This document shows, in pieces, positions 44,663 to 53,633 of a DNA stretch of 64,000 nt. Under the pieces are notes generated by a model. The model was not told the DNA's origin. It did not search any database and saw only the letters and a program-made list of their open reading frames with translations. Numbering within the stretch: the first letter of the stretch is position 1; each line of letters starts with the position of its first letter. The translations under genes were made by a program, and so were the position numbers. The stretch lies in the NCBI GenBank assembly GCA_963717125.1, contig CAVQVG010000006.1:62001-126000 (forward strand), read 5' to 3'. The stretch is from RYN-230 sp963717125. Lineage in GTDB: Bacteria > Actinomycetota > Actinomycetes > Streptosporangiales > Streptosporangiaceae.

Positions 44663-44887
44663 TCACAGAAGCCGCTGCAGTTCTTCCATGCTCATCCCGA
44701 CATCGGAGAGGATCCCGCGGAGCGTTCCTTTGGCGACATCGCGGCCCTGGTGTACCGGGACCGTCGTGCCACGCCCATCAGGGTGGCGCATGATGTGGTG
44801 GCTGCCTCTTACGCGGGCCACCTTGAAACTGGCTCTCTCTAATGCCCGGACGATCCGCTCGCCGGGCAGGGATGGGACGGGCGGCAT
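44663..44887 (-). CDS. hicA: HicA-type mRNA interferase toxin
   Basis: 74 residues. The HicA dsRBD-like fold is visible: LPGERIVRALERASFKVAR, catalytic His in VRGSHHIMRHPDGRGTTVPV, and KGTLRGILSDVGMSMEELQR. It cleaves mRNA when not neutralised by HicB. It shares bases with the end of hicB (stop/start overlap at 44887-44889), so the antitoxin gene comes first here. Confidence 0.9.
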   Translation of the reverse strand: MPPVPSLPGERIVRALERASFKVARVRGSHHIMRHPDGRGTTVPVHQGRDVAKGTLRGILSDVGMSMEELQRLL

Positions 44888-45096
44888 CAGGCCACGTCAA
44901 CCGTGAGCGTGAGTTCCTGCGGTGCGCCAAACTCGGCGATCAGCCCCTCAAGCGCCTCGCGCAGGTCAGCCACGGCAGCCTCGCGGGTACCACCTTCACC
45001 GTTCGCGCCCACGCCAGGACGCAACTGCGCGTGGGCGCACCACACACCGTCTTCGTCCTGCTCCACGGTGTAGGGGATGTGCACGGCCCGAGTCAT
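44887..45096 (-). CDS. hicB: HicB-type antitoxin
   Basis: 69 residues, ATG at 45096. Partial RNase H-like HicB fold: HIPYTVEQDEDGVWCAHAQL, then GEGGTREAAVADLREALEGL. No C-terminal DNA-binding domain (ribbon-helix-helix or HTH) follows, so autoregulation by DNA binding would need another protein or is absent. The two genes form a complete small toxin-antitoxin module between transketolase and a GNAT gene. Confidence 0.85.
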   Translation of the reverse strand: MTRAVHIPYTVEQDEDGVWCAHAQLRPGVGANGEGGTREAAVADLREALEGLIAEFGAPQELTLTVDVA

Positions 45097-45136
45097 GGTC
45101 GTCGGCTCCTTGCGTCGGCCCTTTCATCGTAACCGG

Positions 45137-45724
45137 CTAGCCGGGCGAGGCCGGCCGGGGTGGGCGCCACATCGGCCACATGGCTGGACCGGCGTCGGGC
45201 AGGTAGAACAGGCCGCTGGGCAGGTAGCCGTGCCGCCGGTAGAACTGCCGGGTGCGCCACTCGGCCGCTTCCAGGTAGGCGGGCTGTTTGTCGCGGTCCA
45301 GCTGGTCGTGGTACGCGCGGAGCAGGGCGGTGCCGGTGCCCTGGCCCTGCTGGCCCGGCTGCACGGCCAGGATGGCCAGGTGGTGGTGGGGCGGACCGGG
45401 CGGGTGGTGCCGGTCCAGCGCCGCCTCGAACGCGGCGAACCGGTCCGCCCACCGGCCGGTGACGGCGGCCAGCCGGGTGGCGAAGCCCGCGGGCTGGGCT
45501 GGGCCGGGGCCGGCCGGGAGCCACAGCGCGGCGGCGGAGCGGTCCGGGGTGGTGTGCAGCACGCCGCTGGCCAGGGCGTGCTCGGCCAGCAGCCGGAAGT
45601 AGCCGGGCAGGATCTGGCGCCTCATGTCCGCGTCGGCGATCAGCCAGTGGGATTGCGGCAGATCCTGGAAGGCGTCCGCGATGACCTGGCCGAGCACGTC
45701 CAGATCGGCCGGGCTGGCTGGCAT
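45137..45724 (-). CDS. GNAT family N-acetyltransferase
   Basis: 195 residues, ATG at 45724. GNAT core: HHHLAILAVQPGQQGQGTGT with the acetyl-CoA loop QGQGTGTALL, then AYLEAAEWRTRQFYRRHGYL. The N-terminal half has helices typical of small-molecule acetyltransferases. Substrate unknown. Same strand as and just downstream of the broken APC permease gene. Confidence 0.85.
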   Translation of the reverse strand: MPASPADLDVLGQVIADAFQDLPQSHWLIADADMRRQILPGYFRLLAEHALASGVLHTTPDRSAAALWLPAGPGPAQPAGFATRLAAVTGRWADRFAAFEAALDRHHPPGPPHHHLAILAVQPGQQGQGTGTALLRAYHDQLDRDKQPAYLEAAEWRTRQFYRRHGYLPSGLFYLPDAGPAMWPMWRPPRPASPG

Positions 45725-45754
45725 GACCCGGGGCGGCGCAGGCCGTCCGGGCGG

Positions 45755-47249
45755 TCACGACGCGGCCCGGTCGGCGGACGGGGCGAGTTGGCCGGTGACG
45801 GCGTACGCACCGAGCCCGATCGCCGCGTAGGTGCGTGGCCGGCGGAGCTTCAGCAGCAGCCCCCAGGCCAACCCGAGCACGCCGATCACCGCATAGCTGG
45901 CCGGCAGCGCCCAGGCGGCGGGCGCGCCTGCCGGGACGCCGAGCAGCGTGCCGTAGTGGAGCATGGCCAGCACGACGATGCCGGCCAGTAACACGGCGGC
46001 CAGCGCGGGGGCGACCAGCCGGCGCCAGGCGTTCTCGCCCCGGTGGTCCCGGGCGAAGAACGCCACCACCGCGACGGCGGTCAGCGCGAGCAGGACCAGG
46101 ATGCCGAACCCGCCGGTGGTGCCGAGCCAGAAGAACAGCCGGGTCATCGGATTCCAGCCGGCCACCGCGTACACCGCGATGACGGCCAGGCCGCAGGCGC
46201 TCTGGGCCAGCGAGGCCGCCTTCGGGATGTTGTTGCCGCCGGTCCGGCCGAACGCCGCGGGCAGCACGTTCTCCCGGCCGAGCGCGTACGCATACCGCCA
46301 GACCGCGTTGTGGAAGGCCAGCGCGGCGGCGAACAGCGAGGTCAGGAACAGCCATTGGGCGGCGTCGGCCAGCCCCCGGCTGGCCCCGAGGCCGAACAGC
46401 AGGCCCGGGCCCAGCCGGCCCGCCACGGCCACCACGTGAGCGGTGCCGGCCCGCGCGGCCATGGCCCAGCTCACTCCCGCGTAGACCACGGCGATCAGGC
46501 CCAGAGCTACATAGGTGGCGACGGGTACGGTGCGCCGTGCGTTGCGGGCTTCCTCGGCCAGCACCGGGGCCTGCTCGAAGCCGACGAAGCCGAGCACCGC
46601 CACGACGGCCAGCACGCCGAACGTGCCGAACCCGGCCGAGGTGAGCGCGGCCGGGGACAAGGTGGCGAAGCTGAGCCTGGCCGCCCGCCGGATGGGCCAG
46701 CCCGGCGCCGGTTTCGGCCAGGATGACCGCGATCTCGGCGCACAGCAGCACGCCCAGCACGCGCCCGGTGATGTCCACCCGGAGCAGGCCGAGCAGCGTG
46801 ATGACCGCCCAGGCGCCGAGCGCCCAGGCCCACCACGGTGTCTGCCGGTGCAGGTCGGCGGCGGCCTGGCTGGCCGCGGCCGGCCCGAACGCGCCGTACA
46901 GCCCGACCTGCAGGAAGCTGTAGGCGAGCAGCGCGACCAGCGCGGCGGCGACCCCCACGACGCGGCCCAGGCCGCGGGAGACGAAGGCATAGAACGCCCC
47001 GCTGTTGGTGATGTGCCTGGTCATCGCCACGTAGCCGGTGGCGAACAAGGCCAGGATGGCCGCGACTACGACGAACGCGGCCGGGATGCCGGTCAACCCG
47101 GTCGTCTGGTAGGCGGTCGGGATGACCCCGGCCGCCACGGTCAGCGGGGCGACGCCGGCCAGCACGAAGAACAGCACGGCGGACACGCCGAGCCGGTCCC
47201 GGGCCAGCGCGCGGGACACGGTGCTTCCTGGGGACTGCGTTCTGGGCAT
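45755..47249 (-). pseudogene. APC family amino acid permease, frameshifted
   Basis: Start GTG at 47249. The first frame encodes TM1-5 (SAVLFFVLAGVAPLTVAAGV, AMTRHITNSGAFYAFVSRGL) up to AEIAVILAETGAGLAHPAGG. The sequence then continues in the next frame from RLSFATLSPAALTSAGFGTF, with FVGFEQAPVLAEEARNARRT and the remaining six or so helices to the stop at 45755. The switch lies near 46675-46690 and corresponds to one missing base. Both halves are otherwise uninterrupted and conserved in pattern, so this is either a recent mutation or a sequence error. About 497 residues if corrected. Confidence 0.8.
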
Positions 47250-47282
47250 GAGAGATCTCCTGGGCGGTACGGGGGTTGGCTG

Positions 47283-47923
47283 CTACACGCGGTGCGAGAG
47301 CAGGGCGCTGTCCACGGCGGCCTGGGTCTGCGCGATCAGTTCGCGCAGGCCGGGATCGAGCCGCTGGCTGTTTCGCTGAGCCGGCGCTGGGCGTGCGGCG
47401 GCAGGTACCCGGCTAAGTGGTGGCTCAGCCCGCTGGCCGCGGCCAGCGCGGCCAGCGTGGTGTGCTGGGCATCCAGCCCGGGGGAGTGCAGCGCCGACTT
47501 CACCCGGACCAGCGGGGCGAACGCGCTGTCCGGATCGACCGGGACCCACCGGGCCCCGGGGCCGAAGCGCCGCCCACGGGCCGGGGTGAGGTAGCCCGCG
47601 CGGGCCAGCCGTAACGCCACCTCTCCGGTCGCGGTCCGGGACAGGTACAGCAGCCAGTCCCGGTGCGGCCGGTGCGCGCGCTCGCTGGCCACCAGGCTCA
47701 GCATCTGCTGGCTCAGGTCGTCGGCGGGCGGGCCACCGCCGGCCGGGAGGATCAGGCCCCGCCAGCAGCGGATGCGGCCGGCCAGCATCAGTTCGGCCAG
47801 TAACGCGCCGGCCAGCCCCAGGCCGGCCGCCCGGGGCTGGAGATGGGGTTTGCCGGTCGTCTCGTGGTGGGCCAGCAGGTAGAGGTCGTCGGCCAGCCGC
47901 CCGGTGCCGCCCAGCCCGGTCAC
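47283..47923 (-). pseudogene. GPP34 (GOLPH3/VPS74-like) domain protein, frameshifted at 3' end
   Basis: GTG start at 47923, overlapping the stop of the preceding small gene (GTGA). The body shows the GPP34 pattern: LADDLYLLAHHETTGKPHLQ, LGLAGALLAELMLAGRI. In this frame the protein ends early (SETASGSIPACAN, stop at 47336). The adjacent frame instead gives SQRLDPGLRELIAQTQAAVD and SALLSHRV with stop at 47283, which is the usual end of such proteins. A one-base shift near 47360-47385 is therefore likely. If the shift is real, a 195-residue variant is made. In eukaryotes GPP34 binds PI4P; in actinomycetes the role is unknown. Confidence 0.7.
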
Positions 47924-48207
47924 GAGCCCCCCTCGACCGAGCGGAGCACGGCCGCGATCTTGGTGACGACCTGGCTCACGTCGGCTACCGAGCCGATCGG
48001 CTGCCCCCAGGGCCACCAGTAGCACCAGGACCCGTCGGCCGCCTGGGCGCACAGCACCCGTTCGGTCAGCCGCGGGATCTCCGGGTTGGCGGCCCGGAGC
48101 GAAGGATTATTGGTTGCGTCGCCCAGCTCGGCGGTGAGCCCGTGGCGACCGAGCGCGTCGGCTAGGCGGCGGAGATGGGCTAATTGCTCGTCCGATCCGG
48201 AGTCCAT
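47920..48207 (-). CDS. Hypothetical protein preceding GPP34 gene
   Basis: 95 residues, ATG at 48207. No membrane segment; middle region VLCAQAADGSWCYWWPWGQP is aromatic-rich and resembles a ligand- or sugar-binding turn, but I recognise no family. No Shine-Dalgarno is evident, and TAATTT lies 9 nt upstream, so the mRNA could be leaderless. Four-base overlap with the GPP34 gene suggests a joint function. Confidence 0.6.
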   Translation of the reverse strand: MDSGSDEQLAHLRRLADALGRHGLTAELGDATNNPSLRAANPEIPRLTERVLCAQAADGSWCYWWPWGQPIGSVADVSQVVTKIAAVLRSVEGGS

Positions 48208-48286
48208 GGGCAGAGGAAATTAGGAGCGACCCCCGCCCGTAACTTCACAAATGTGAAGCGGATGACTCCAGAGAGTGAACAGTCAG

Positions 48287-49510
48287 TCAGGGTGTCACAC
48301 CCATCCGCGCCGCCATCCCGCGCAACTCCCGCCCACCCGCGTCGGACCTGGCCCGGTTCAGCAGGTAGGCGACGGCCTCCCGGGTTGGCGGATGGTTGCG
48401 GATGAGTTGCGGTCCAGCCTCTTCGGCCCGGCGCAGCCAGCGAATCGCCTGCTCGCGCATCTGGTGTTCGCGCGCCAGCCCTCGCCCCACGTCGGCCAGG
48501 AAGAACGCCTTCCGGCTGCGGTAAGTGATCTTCGACTGGTTCACCGCCTGGGCCAGTTCCATGACCGTGCCGCCGCCCTCACCGCGCTCAACGGCGATGG
48601 CGACGTTCCAGAGCCCAACGTTAGTGGTGGAGAAGGACTGCCAGTTGCCGGCGACGTCATCGGGCACCCGGTCGGCCAGTACGCCCGCTTCGCCGAGCCA
48701 GTGGCTGACGACCTGCGGTCGCTGCACGACCGCCGCAGCCCAGTGCGGCGTGCAGCGTGAGGATGCCCAGGACGTGCAGGCCTAGCGGAGTACGCACGTG
48801 CGGTTCTAGGGCCTCGGCGGCTGACTCGGCGGTAGAGAGCCGACGCTCCCAGGATCGCTCGCGGGGGAACGCACACAACCGCAGGAAAGTCGGCCTTGCT
48901 CCGCTGCACCGGATCGTCCAGCAACTCGGCCGCCTCTTCCGCTCGCAGCGCCGAAATGTGGCCAAGATCCAGGTATCCGAGATTCTTGCGCGGTCAGCCC
49001 GGCCGCGATGCAAGCCTCGATCAGTGGTTTCCAAGGCCAGCCGATGGGACGGCTCGTCGCTGGGCTGGGCGGTATGCCAGTGCAGCTCATCGAGCACATC
49101 GGGAAGCAACGGACCAGCAGTTGCGGCGAAGTCTGCCGCTCGCTCGCAGCGGCTCGATCCGTTCATCGACCAGCCGGGCCAGTTCCCCGAGCGGGCGGGC
49201 CCGGTTCACGACGGGGGCGTTGAGCTTATTGGTTCTGGAGGGCTTCGCGTAACGCGGGGATGGTGGCGTGCGGGTCGGCCTGCTGCCGGTCGGGGCTCAG
49301 GTGCGGGCCGCCGACCAGGTCGGTCTCGGACACCCGCAGCGCGCTGGCCACGGCCGCGATGTACGACCGGCGGTCCAGCGACCGCTGCCCGTTTTCCACC
49401 ATCGAGATGAACGACGGGGACAGCCCAGCCAGCCCGGCCAGTTCGACCTGGGTCTTGCCCCGCCAGCGGCGCAGCGTGCGCAGCCGAGCGCCAATCGTGA
49501 TCTCGTCCAC
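48287..49510 (-). pseudogene. XRE family regulator gene with several frameshifts
   Basis: The 5' end (GTG 49510) encodes a complete HTH: IGARLRTLRRWRGKTQVELA, GLAGLSPSFISMVENGQRSL. It stops at 49226 after ALREALQNQ. A second frame at once continues with LNAPVVNRARPLGELARLVD and a third with GPLLPDVLDELHWHTAQPSD; further pieces (PHVRTPLGLHVLGILTLHAA and then NWQSFSTTNVGLWNVAIAVE to the stop at 48287) complete a typical 400-residue actinomycete XRE regulator with a helical C-terminal part. At least three frame changes are needed, so it is not functional as read. A short HTH-only protein could still be made. Confidence 0.7.
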
Positions 49511-49514
49511 ACGC

Positions 49515-50258
49515 TCAGGGTAGAAGACCCGGAGGGTACTCGTCGTGGCGGCGCACCCACATCTCGGGCGGGTCGCCTTCGGCGCGGCCGAGCGGGGCGC
49601 GGTCGAGGAAGCCGTAGTAGCCCATCATGAACTCCAGCCCGCGCGCGCTCGTCGAGTAGGTCAGGTAGACGGTCCCGTCGTCCAGCGCGTAGCTGCTCAT
49701 CACCGGCATCTCCGAGAGGTAGGCCGCGGGCTCGGTGCCGCAGTCCGCCGCCAGCTTGCTGACGACCGGGGGGACGCCGCCGGCCAGGGCGTCCCTGGTT
49801 ACCTCCTCCGGGCGGGAGATGTCCAGGTCGAAGTTGTAGTCGCTGCCGTAAGAGGAGGCCCACGGGAAGGTCCAGCCCATCCGCTGCCGGTAGCCCTGGA
49901 GCTTGTCCAGCGGCGCCCGCGAGATGCAGGTGAACGTCACGTCGCGCGCGTTGAGGTGGGGGACGGCGCCGGTGAACGTGTCCGCCGCCGAGGAGCAGAC
50001 CGGACAGCCCGCCGCGTAGGCCGGCCCGAACATGAAGTGGTACACGAGCAGCTGCGAGCGCCCGTCGAACAGCTCGGCCAGCGTCCTGGGCCCGCGCTCG
50101 GTGTCGAACCGGTATTCCTTCCCGACCGCCACCCACGGCAGGTTGCGCCGCTCGGCGGCGAGCTGGTCGCCGCGCCGGGTCAGCTCTTTCTCCGCCGCGA
50201 GCAGCTCGTTGCGGGCGGCCAGCCACTCCTCGCGGGTAGCGGTCTTGTGCTGCACCAT
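49515..50258 (-). CDS. DUF899 family thioredoxin-like protein
   Basis: 247 residues from ATG at 50258, with AGGAGAAG immediately upstream; the extension to 50477 lies over a separate relic. The fold pattern is that of DUF899: ATREEWLAARNELLAAEKEL, LVYHFMFGPAYAAGCPVCSS with CPVC at the redox position, MGWTFPWASSYGSDYNFDL and the C-terminal FMMGYYGFLDRAPLGR. Predicted soluble thiol-redox-like protein of unknown substrate. Five bases upstream of the XRE regulator gene on the same strand. Confidence 0.85.
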   Translation of the reverse strand: MVQHKTATREEWLAARNELLAAEKELTRRGDQLAAERRNLPWVAVGKEYRFDTERGPRTLAELFDGRSQLLVYHFMFGPAYAAGCPVCSSAADTFTGAVPHLNARDVTFTCISRAPLDKLQGYRQRMGWTFPWASSYGSDYNFDLDISRPEEVTRDALAGGVPPVVSKLAADCGTEPAAYLSEMPVMSSYALDDGTVYLTYSTSARGLEFMMGYYGFLDRAPLGRAEGDPPEMWVRRHDEYPPGLLP

Positions 50259-50287
50259 CTGGCTTCTCCTTCGCTGTGGGTCGTGGA

Positions 50288-50473
50288 TCACAGCATGACG
50301 ATCAGCATCGCCGCCATGCCCACGCTCATCGCGGCCTGCCCGGCCGCCGCCGGGTCGCGCCGCCCCGGCCTGGGGCCGGCGGCCCGCACCAGCCACGGTA
50401 TCGATGCGGCCGCGCAGCCGGCCGTCAGCACGGCGCTGACCGCCAGGACCGGGACCGGCCGTCGGGTGATCAG
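50288..50473 (-). pseudogene. DUF5134-like membrane protein fragment
   Basis: Minus-strand frame reading LAVSAVLTAGCAAASIPWLV, then AGQAAMSVGMAAMLIVML before a stop. The MSVGMAAML pattern is seen at the start of DUF5134 membrane proteins. No convincing start codon or remainder of the gene is present; a 47-residue protein from the GTG at 50431 is formally possible. Confidence 0.4.
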
Positions 50474-50621
50474 TCATGGCCAGCGCGCTCCTTCCCTGGT
50501 GACGTCGCTCAGGCTCCGGCTAGGTAGACACCGGCCGGGCGGCAGACTGGGCGGCGGCCAGGATCCGGTTGCCGCCGGAAATCGGCAGCCGCGAAGCTGA
50601 GCTGAATTACACGATCCGGCC

Positions 50622-50779
50622 GCGCCCGGCATGGACATCCCCGGGATCGCCGCCTCTACGGAGTCCAGTCCGAGCGGGTGAAGACGCCCTCCGACCTCAC
50701 CCGCGCCGTCAAGGACGGGCTCTCATCCGACAAGCCGCACCTGATCGAGATCAGCCAGCGCCGCATCGCCGACTCCTGA
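50622..50779 (+). pseudogene. 3' relic of a thiamine-diphosphate enzyme gene
   Basis: APGMDIPGIAAS in one frame is followed in the next by YGVQSERVKTPSDLTRAVKD, GLSSDKPHLIEISQRRIADS and a stop. This is the C-terminal pattern of benzoylformate-decarboxylase or acetolactate-synthase-like enzymes (DLPGIDF..LA.GYGV, then P-x-LIE). A one-base shift separates the two parts, and no upstream domains are present. The neighbouring non-coding bases (50474-50621) show nothing else. Confidence 0.55.
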
Positions 50780-50805
50780 GCGATCGCGAAAGATCGAGGT
50801 TAGGG

Positions 50806-51276
50806 TTACCAGCCGAGCACCTGGCAGGAAGCGACCGGCTGCTTAAGCCCGGTCGTTTCGACAATTGTGCGCGACTGGCCGAGGTTGAGCGTTATGCCGG
50901 AACCATTGCCCAGATCGGTGGCCTGCTGCTGCGCGTACACGCTGTTCATGTAATCGCGCAGCTCGACGGTCAGGTCATAAATCGTGATGATCCGGTTTCC
51001 GATATTGGTCAGCGTCACCTGGTAAGCGCTGAACGGCGTCCCATGCGGCGCCACCTGGGTGACGCCGTGCACCGTGCGCTGGTTGGTGGCACCGCCGATG
51101 CACGAGGTGGACAGGTTGGTCGAGGTGACGTGCTCGGCGCTGGCCTGCAACTGCTCGGAGTTTATTATGTGGTGCTTCGTGAATCCCAGCATCGCATCGA
51201 GCAGAAGGAAGACTGCCGCCAGCGTTACCAGTGCGTCTGCCAGCCGGAATAGTATGCGTTGGTGCCGAATATCCAT
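50806..51276 (-). CDS. Membrane-anchored hypothetical protein
   Basis: 156 residues from ATG at 51276 (169 from 51315). One N-terminal membrane helix (RLADALVTLAAVFLLLDAML), then an extracytoplasmic part that looks like a single beta-sandwich (FSAYQVTLTNIGNRIITIYD, SGITLNLGQSRTIVETTGLK). Two cysteines (near 60 and the C-terminus) could form a disulphide. Codon usage is less GC-biased than that of its neighbours, and the upstream region is AT-rich (51280-51350). Family not recognised; could be a pilin-like or archaellum-like structural protein, without firm evidence. Confidence 0.55.
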   Translation of the reverse strand: MDIRHQRILFRLADALVTLAAVFLLLDAMLGFTKHHIINSEQLQASAEHVTSTNLSTSCIGGATNQRTVHGVTQVAPHGTPFSAYQVTLTNIGNRIITIYDLTVELRDYMNSVYAQQQATDLGNGSGITLNLGQSRTIVETTGLKQPVASCQVLGW

Positions 51277-51362
51277 GATTGCTTTCTGCCCGGGAAGACA
51301 GATATATTGTAGCATACTTAGTAGTTTCTTGCTCTGATAAACGCACTATGATAAGACGCTAA

Positions 51363-51398
51363 TGGCGCGGCCCGGCGAATAGTCGCCGGGCCGCGCCA
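51363..51398. terminator. Strong 16-bp hairpin
   Basis: TGGCGCGGCCCGGCGA and its exact complement enclose the loop ATAG. It stands in the 716-bp space between the membrane-anchored protein and the RarA-like gene, bordered by AT-rich sequence. No intact gene ends here, so it may be left from a lost gene. Confidence 0.65.
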
Positions 51399-51644
51399 CA
51401 ATTAAGCGGATTACCAGTATCAGCCGGGCACGAGGATCCGCTCGCGCTGGCCGTGGCCGAGCCGGTCGCCGTCGCGGCCGCGTCGGCGCCGTACCGCAGG
51501 TGGATCTGATCGGCGACCGGCCCGATTCCTTTTCCCGGCCCGCTGGTCTGCATAGCTGACGGCGGACACACACCGCCGGCGCGAGAGGAAGGGGCACGGC
51601 GATGCCGAGCACGCAATCCGAAGCGGTCCGGGTCCGGCGGGGAC

Positions 51645-51842
51645 TGGGGGATGATCCCGACCGCGGCCAACGGGCAGCCGGCCGCGGTCGCCTACTACCG
51701 GGGCGGGGACGGGGCCTACCTGGCGTTCGGGCTCGGGGTGCTCACCGTGACCGAGGCGGGCATCGCCCGGATCCTGGTGTTCGGTGGCGGCCCCGCGCTG
51801 GTGGCCACGTTCGGCCTGCCGGAGACCCTGCCGCCGGCTCAG
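51645..51842 (+). pseudogene. 3' relic of an ECF sigma factor with SnoaL-like domain
   Basis: The frame reads MIPTAANGQPAAVAYYRGGD, GAYLAFGLGVLTVTEAGIAR and ILVFGGGPALVATFGLPETLP. This is the end of the SnoaL-like C-terminal domain of SigJ-type ECF sigma factors (ANGQPA-x-A-x-Y, then ILTVT..GI.RI..F). No sigma-2 or sigma-4 region occurs upstream. The rest of 51399-51644 and 51843-51992 shows no recognisable gene. Confidence 0.65.
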
Positions 51843-51992
51843 CCGCCGTCGCCGACGCGATCGACGCCGGCGTCCCGCCCCGAGCCGGCGAGCTGCCCGC
51901 CGACGGCGCACTCAAGCCGGTCACCGACGCCGTGCGGCCCGTGCTGTCTGCGCTCGGGCCCGGGCCGCAGCCGGCCCGGCCAGGAGCGCCAG

Positions 51993-52589
51993 TCACGTAG
52001 TCCCGTTCTCGGCTTCGTCGCGGCGGTGGATCTCGATCAGCTCCGCACGGTAGCGGTGATCCGCTGAGGACAGTTCGTCGCGCACTTGAGCGCCGTTGTC
52101 CCACCACTGCATCAGGCCACGCCCCAGCTCCTGGCCGGCGCGGGTGTGCACGCAGTGGGCGTAGTCCGGGACCTCGACCAGCGCTTCCCCGAGAGCGACC
52201 TTCACGGCGACCCAATCGGCGTGCTCGGAACTGGTGCGGTCCTTGGGCGCAGAAGCGAGCAGGCGCACGGCGTGACACGCCATCATCCAGTCCCCACCCG
52301 GGGTGGCATTGAAGTTACGGTGCAGCACGTCGATCAGCACAGGCCCGAGGGGCAGGCCCATCCCCACGTCTTCAACCGCGATGACCCGCAGGCGCCGCCA
52401 CAGGTGCTGAGCGACATCCGCCGAGGTGGTGAACATCTCGTAGGCGGCGAACACGGCGTTGTCGATGCGACCGCGCCTGATCTCCTTCTGGAGGACAGCG
52501 ACGAGATCATCCACCGGAATGCCGTGCGGCGAAACGACTTGTGAGTAAGGGTCCTCAGTGAAGTGCCCGGGACCATAACGACGTGGCAT
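51993..52589 (-). CDS. RarA/MgsA C-terminal-like protein without ATPase domain
   Basis: 198 residues from ATG at 52589 (GGAAGG upstream); longer starts at 52610 and 52706 exist. It resembles the helical tetramerisation domain of the RarA/MgsA AAA+ family: KEIRRGRIDNAVFAAYEMFT, LRVIAVEDVGMGLPLGPVLI and ADWVAVKVALGEALVEVPDY. The N-terminal AAA+ module is missing, as in the stand-alone actinobacterial AAA-associated helical proteins. Function unknown, perhaps linked to replication restart. Confidence 0.65.
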   Translation of the reverse strand: MPRRYGPGHFTEDPYSQVVSPHGIPVDDLVAVLQKEIRRGRIDNAVFAAYEMFTTSADVAQHLWRRLRVIAVEDVGMGLPLGPVLIDVLHRNFNATPGGDWMMACHAVRLLASAPKDRTSSEHADWVAVKVALGEALVEVPDYAHCVHTRAGQELGRGLMQWWDNGAQVRDELSSADHRYRAELIEIHRRDEAENGTT

Positions 52590-52718
52590 GAGTTGCCAGT
52601 CCTTCCGCATGACGACGGCAGACGCGTCCGACGCTGCGGAAGGGGTCCCTAGCACGCTCAACGTAGCACGGTACGAGGCGTCCGCCGCGACCGAACTCAC
52701 GCCCATGCCGCGAGGCAG

Positions 52719-53633
52719 TCAGCGCCGGTACGCGGCGGGGAAGCCCTGGCGCCAGCTCGGGTAGCGCAGCGTCCAGCCGAGCTCCTTCCTGGCCTTGGCG
52801 TTGGCGGCGCCCCGGGACTGGGTCATCATGGCCAGCGCGTCACCCAGGATCAGCCGGGCCAGCCAGGTGGGCACGTGCCGCGGCGGCTTGGCGCCGACCG
52901 CGTCGGCGAGCACCGGCAGCCAGTCCCGGGTCGCGGCGGACTCGTCGTCGGTGATGTTGTAGATGGCCGGGCCGGCCTGGTCCAGGGCGAGCACGGTGGC
53001 CGCGGCGGCGTCGTGCAGGTGAATGAACGGCAGCACCCCCGCGCCGTCGCCGACGATCGGATACTGCCGCTTACGTACCGCCTTGACCAAGACGTCCGGG
53101 TCGCCGTAGAAGCCGCCGTAGCGGAGCGCGATCCCGCCGGCCGCGGTGACCGCCTGGTCGACATGGTTCATCGCGGCGAACGTCTGCCGCGCGCTCGGCG
53201 GCGGGTTGTCGTCCAGCTGGTCGTCCTCGGTCTTGACCGGGCCGCCCGCACGCACGTAGCGGTACGGGGCGAAGCTCTGCGCGACGAACCGGCCGACGCC
53301 TGCCTCCCGCGCGGCGGCCAGCAGGTTGTCGGTGCCCTCGGTGCGCAGCCGGTTGGTCTGCGCGAACGTCCGGTCCAGGCGGCGCGAGAAGCCGGAGTTG
53401 GCCAGCGCGGTCGCCTGGTACACGATGGCCTCGGGCCGGGCCGTGGCGACCGCGGCGCGAACCGCGGCGGCGTCCAGCACGTCCAGCACGATCGGCTCGG
53501 CGCCGAGTTCGCGCAGCCGCTCGGCCTTGGCGGCGGAACGGGAACTGGCGATCACCTCGTGCCCCCGGTCCGCCAGTTGCGGCACCAGCCGGCTGCCGAT
53601 GGCGCCGCTGCCCCCCACGAGCAGGACTCGCAT
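52719..53633 (-). CDS. NAD(P)-dependent epimerase/dehydratase family protein
   Basis: 304 residues from ATG at 53633 with AGGAG 8 nt upstream; the frame continues far upstream only as a shadow of the divergent gene. Rossmann start MRVLLVGGSGAIGSRLVPQL (GxxGxxG), then EAIVYQATALAN and the region RYGGFYGDPDVL where the substrate Tyr would lie; the YxxxK pair is not evident. Extended-SDR type of atypical subgroup, possibly a sugar-nucleotide or NmrA-like oxidoreductase. Substrate unknown. Confidence 0.8.
   Translation of the reverse strand: MRVLLVGGSGAIGSRLVPQLADRGHEVIASSRSAAKAERLRELGAEPIVLDVLDAAAVRAAVATARPEAIVYQATALANSGFSRRLDRTFAQTNRLRTEGTDNLLAAAREAGVGRFVAQSFAPYRYVRAGGPVKTEDDQLDDNPPPSARQTFAAMNHVDQAVTAAGGIALRYGGFYGDPDVLVKAVRKRQYPIVGDGAGVLPFIHLHDAAAATVLALDQAGPAIYNITDDESAATRDWLPVLADAVGAKPPRHVPTWLARLILGDALAMMTQSRGAANAKARKELGWTLRYPSWRQGFPAAYRR

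Noticed and set aside
45093..46680. Long 3' continuation of the permease's first frame (to 45093)
   Set aside because: After the frameshift it is Arg/Gly-rich and opposite or out of frame with the real permease C-terminus and the GNAT gene.
51420..51911. 163-residue minus-strand frame over the sigma-factor relic
   Set aside because: Arg-rich shadow; the plus strand has the recognisable SnoaL-like sequence.
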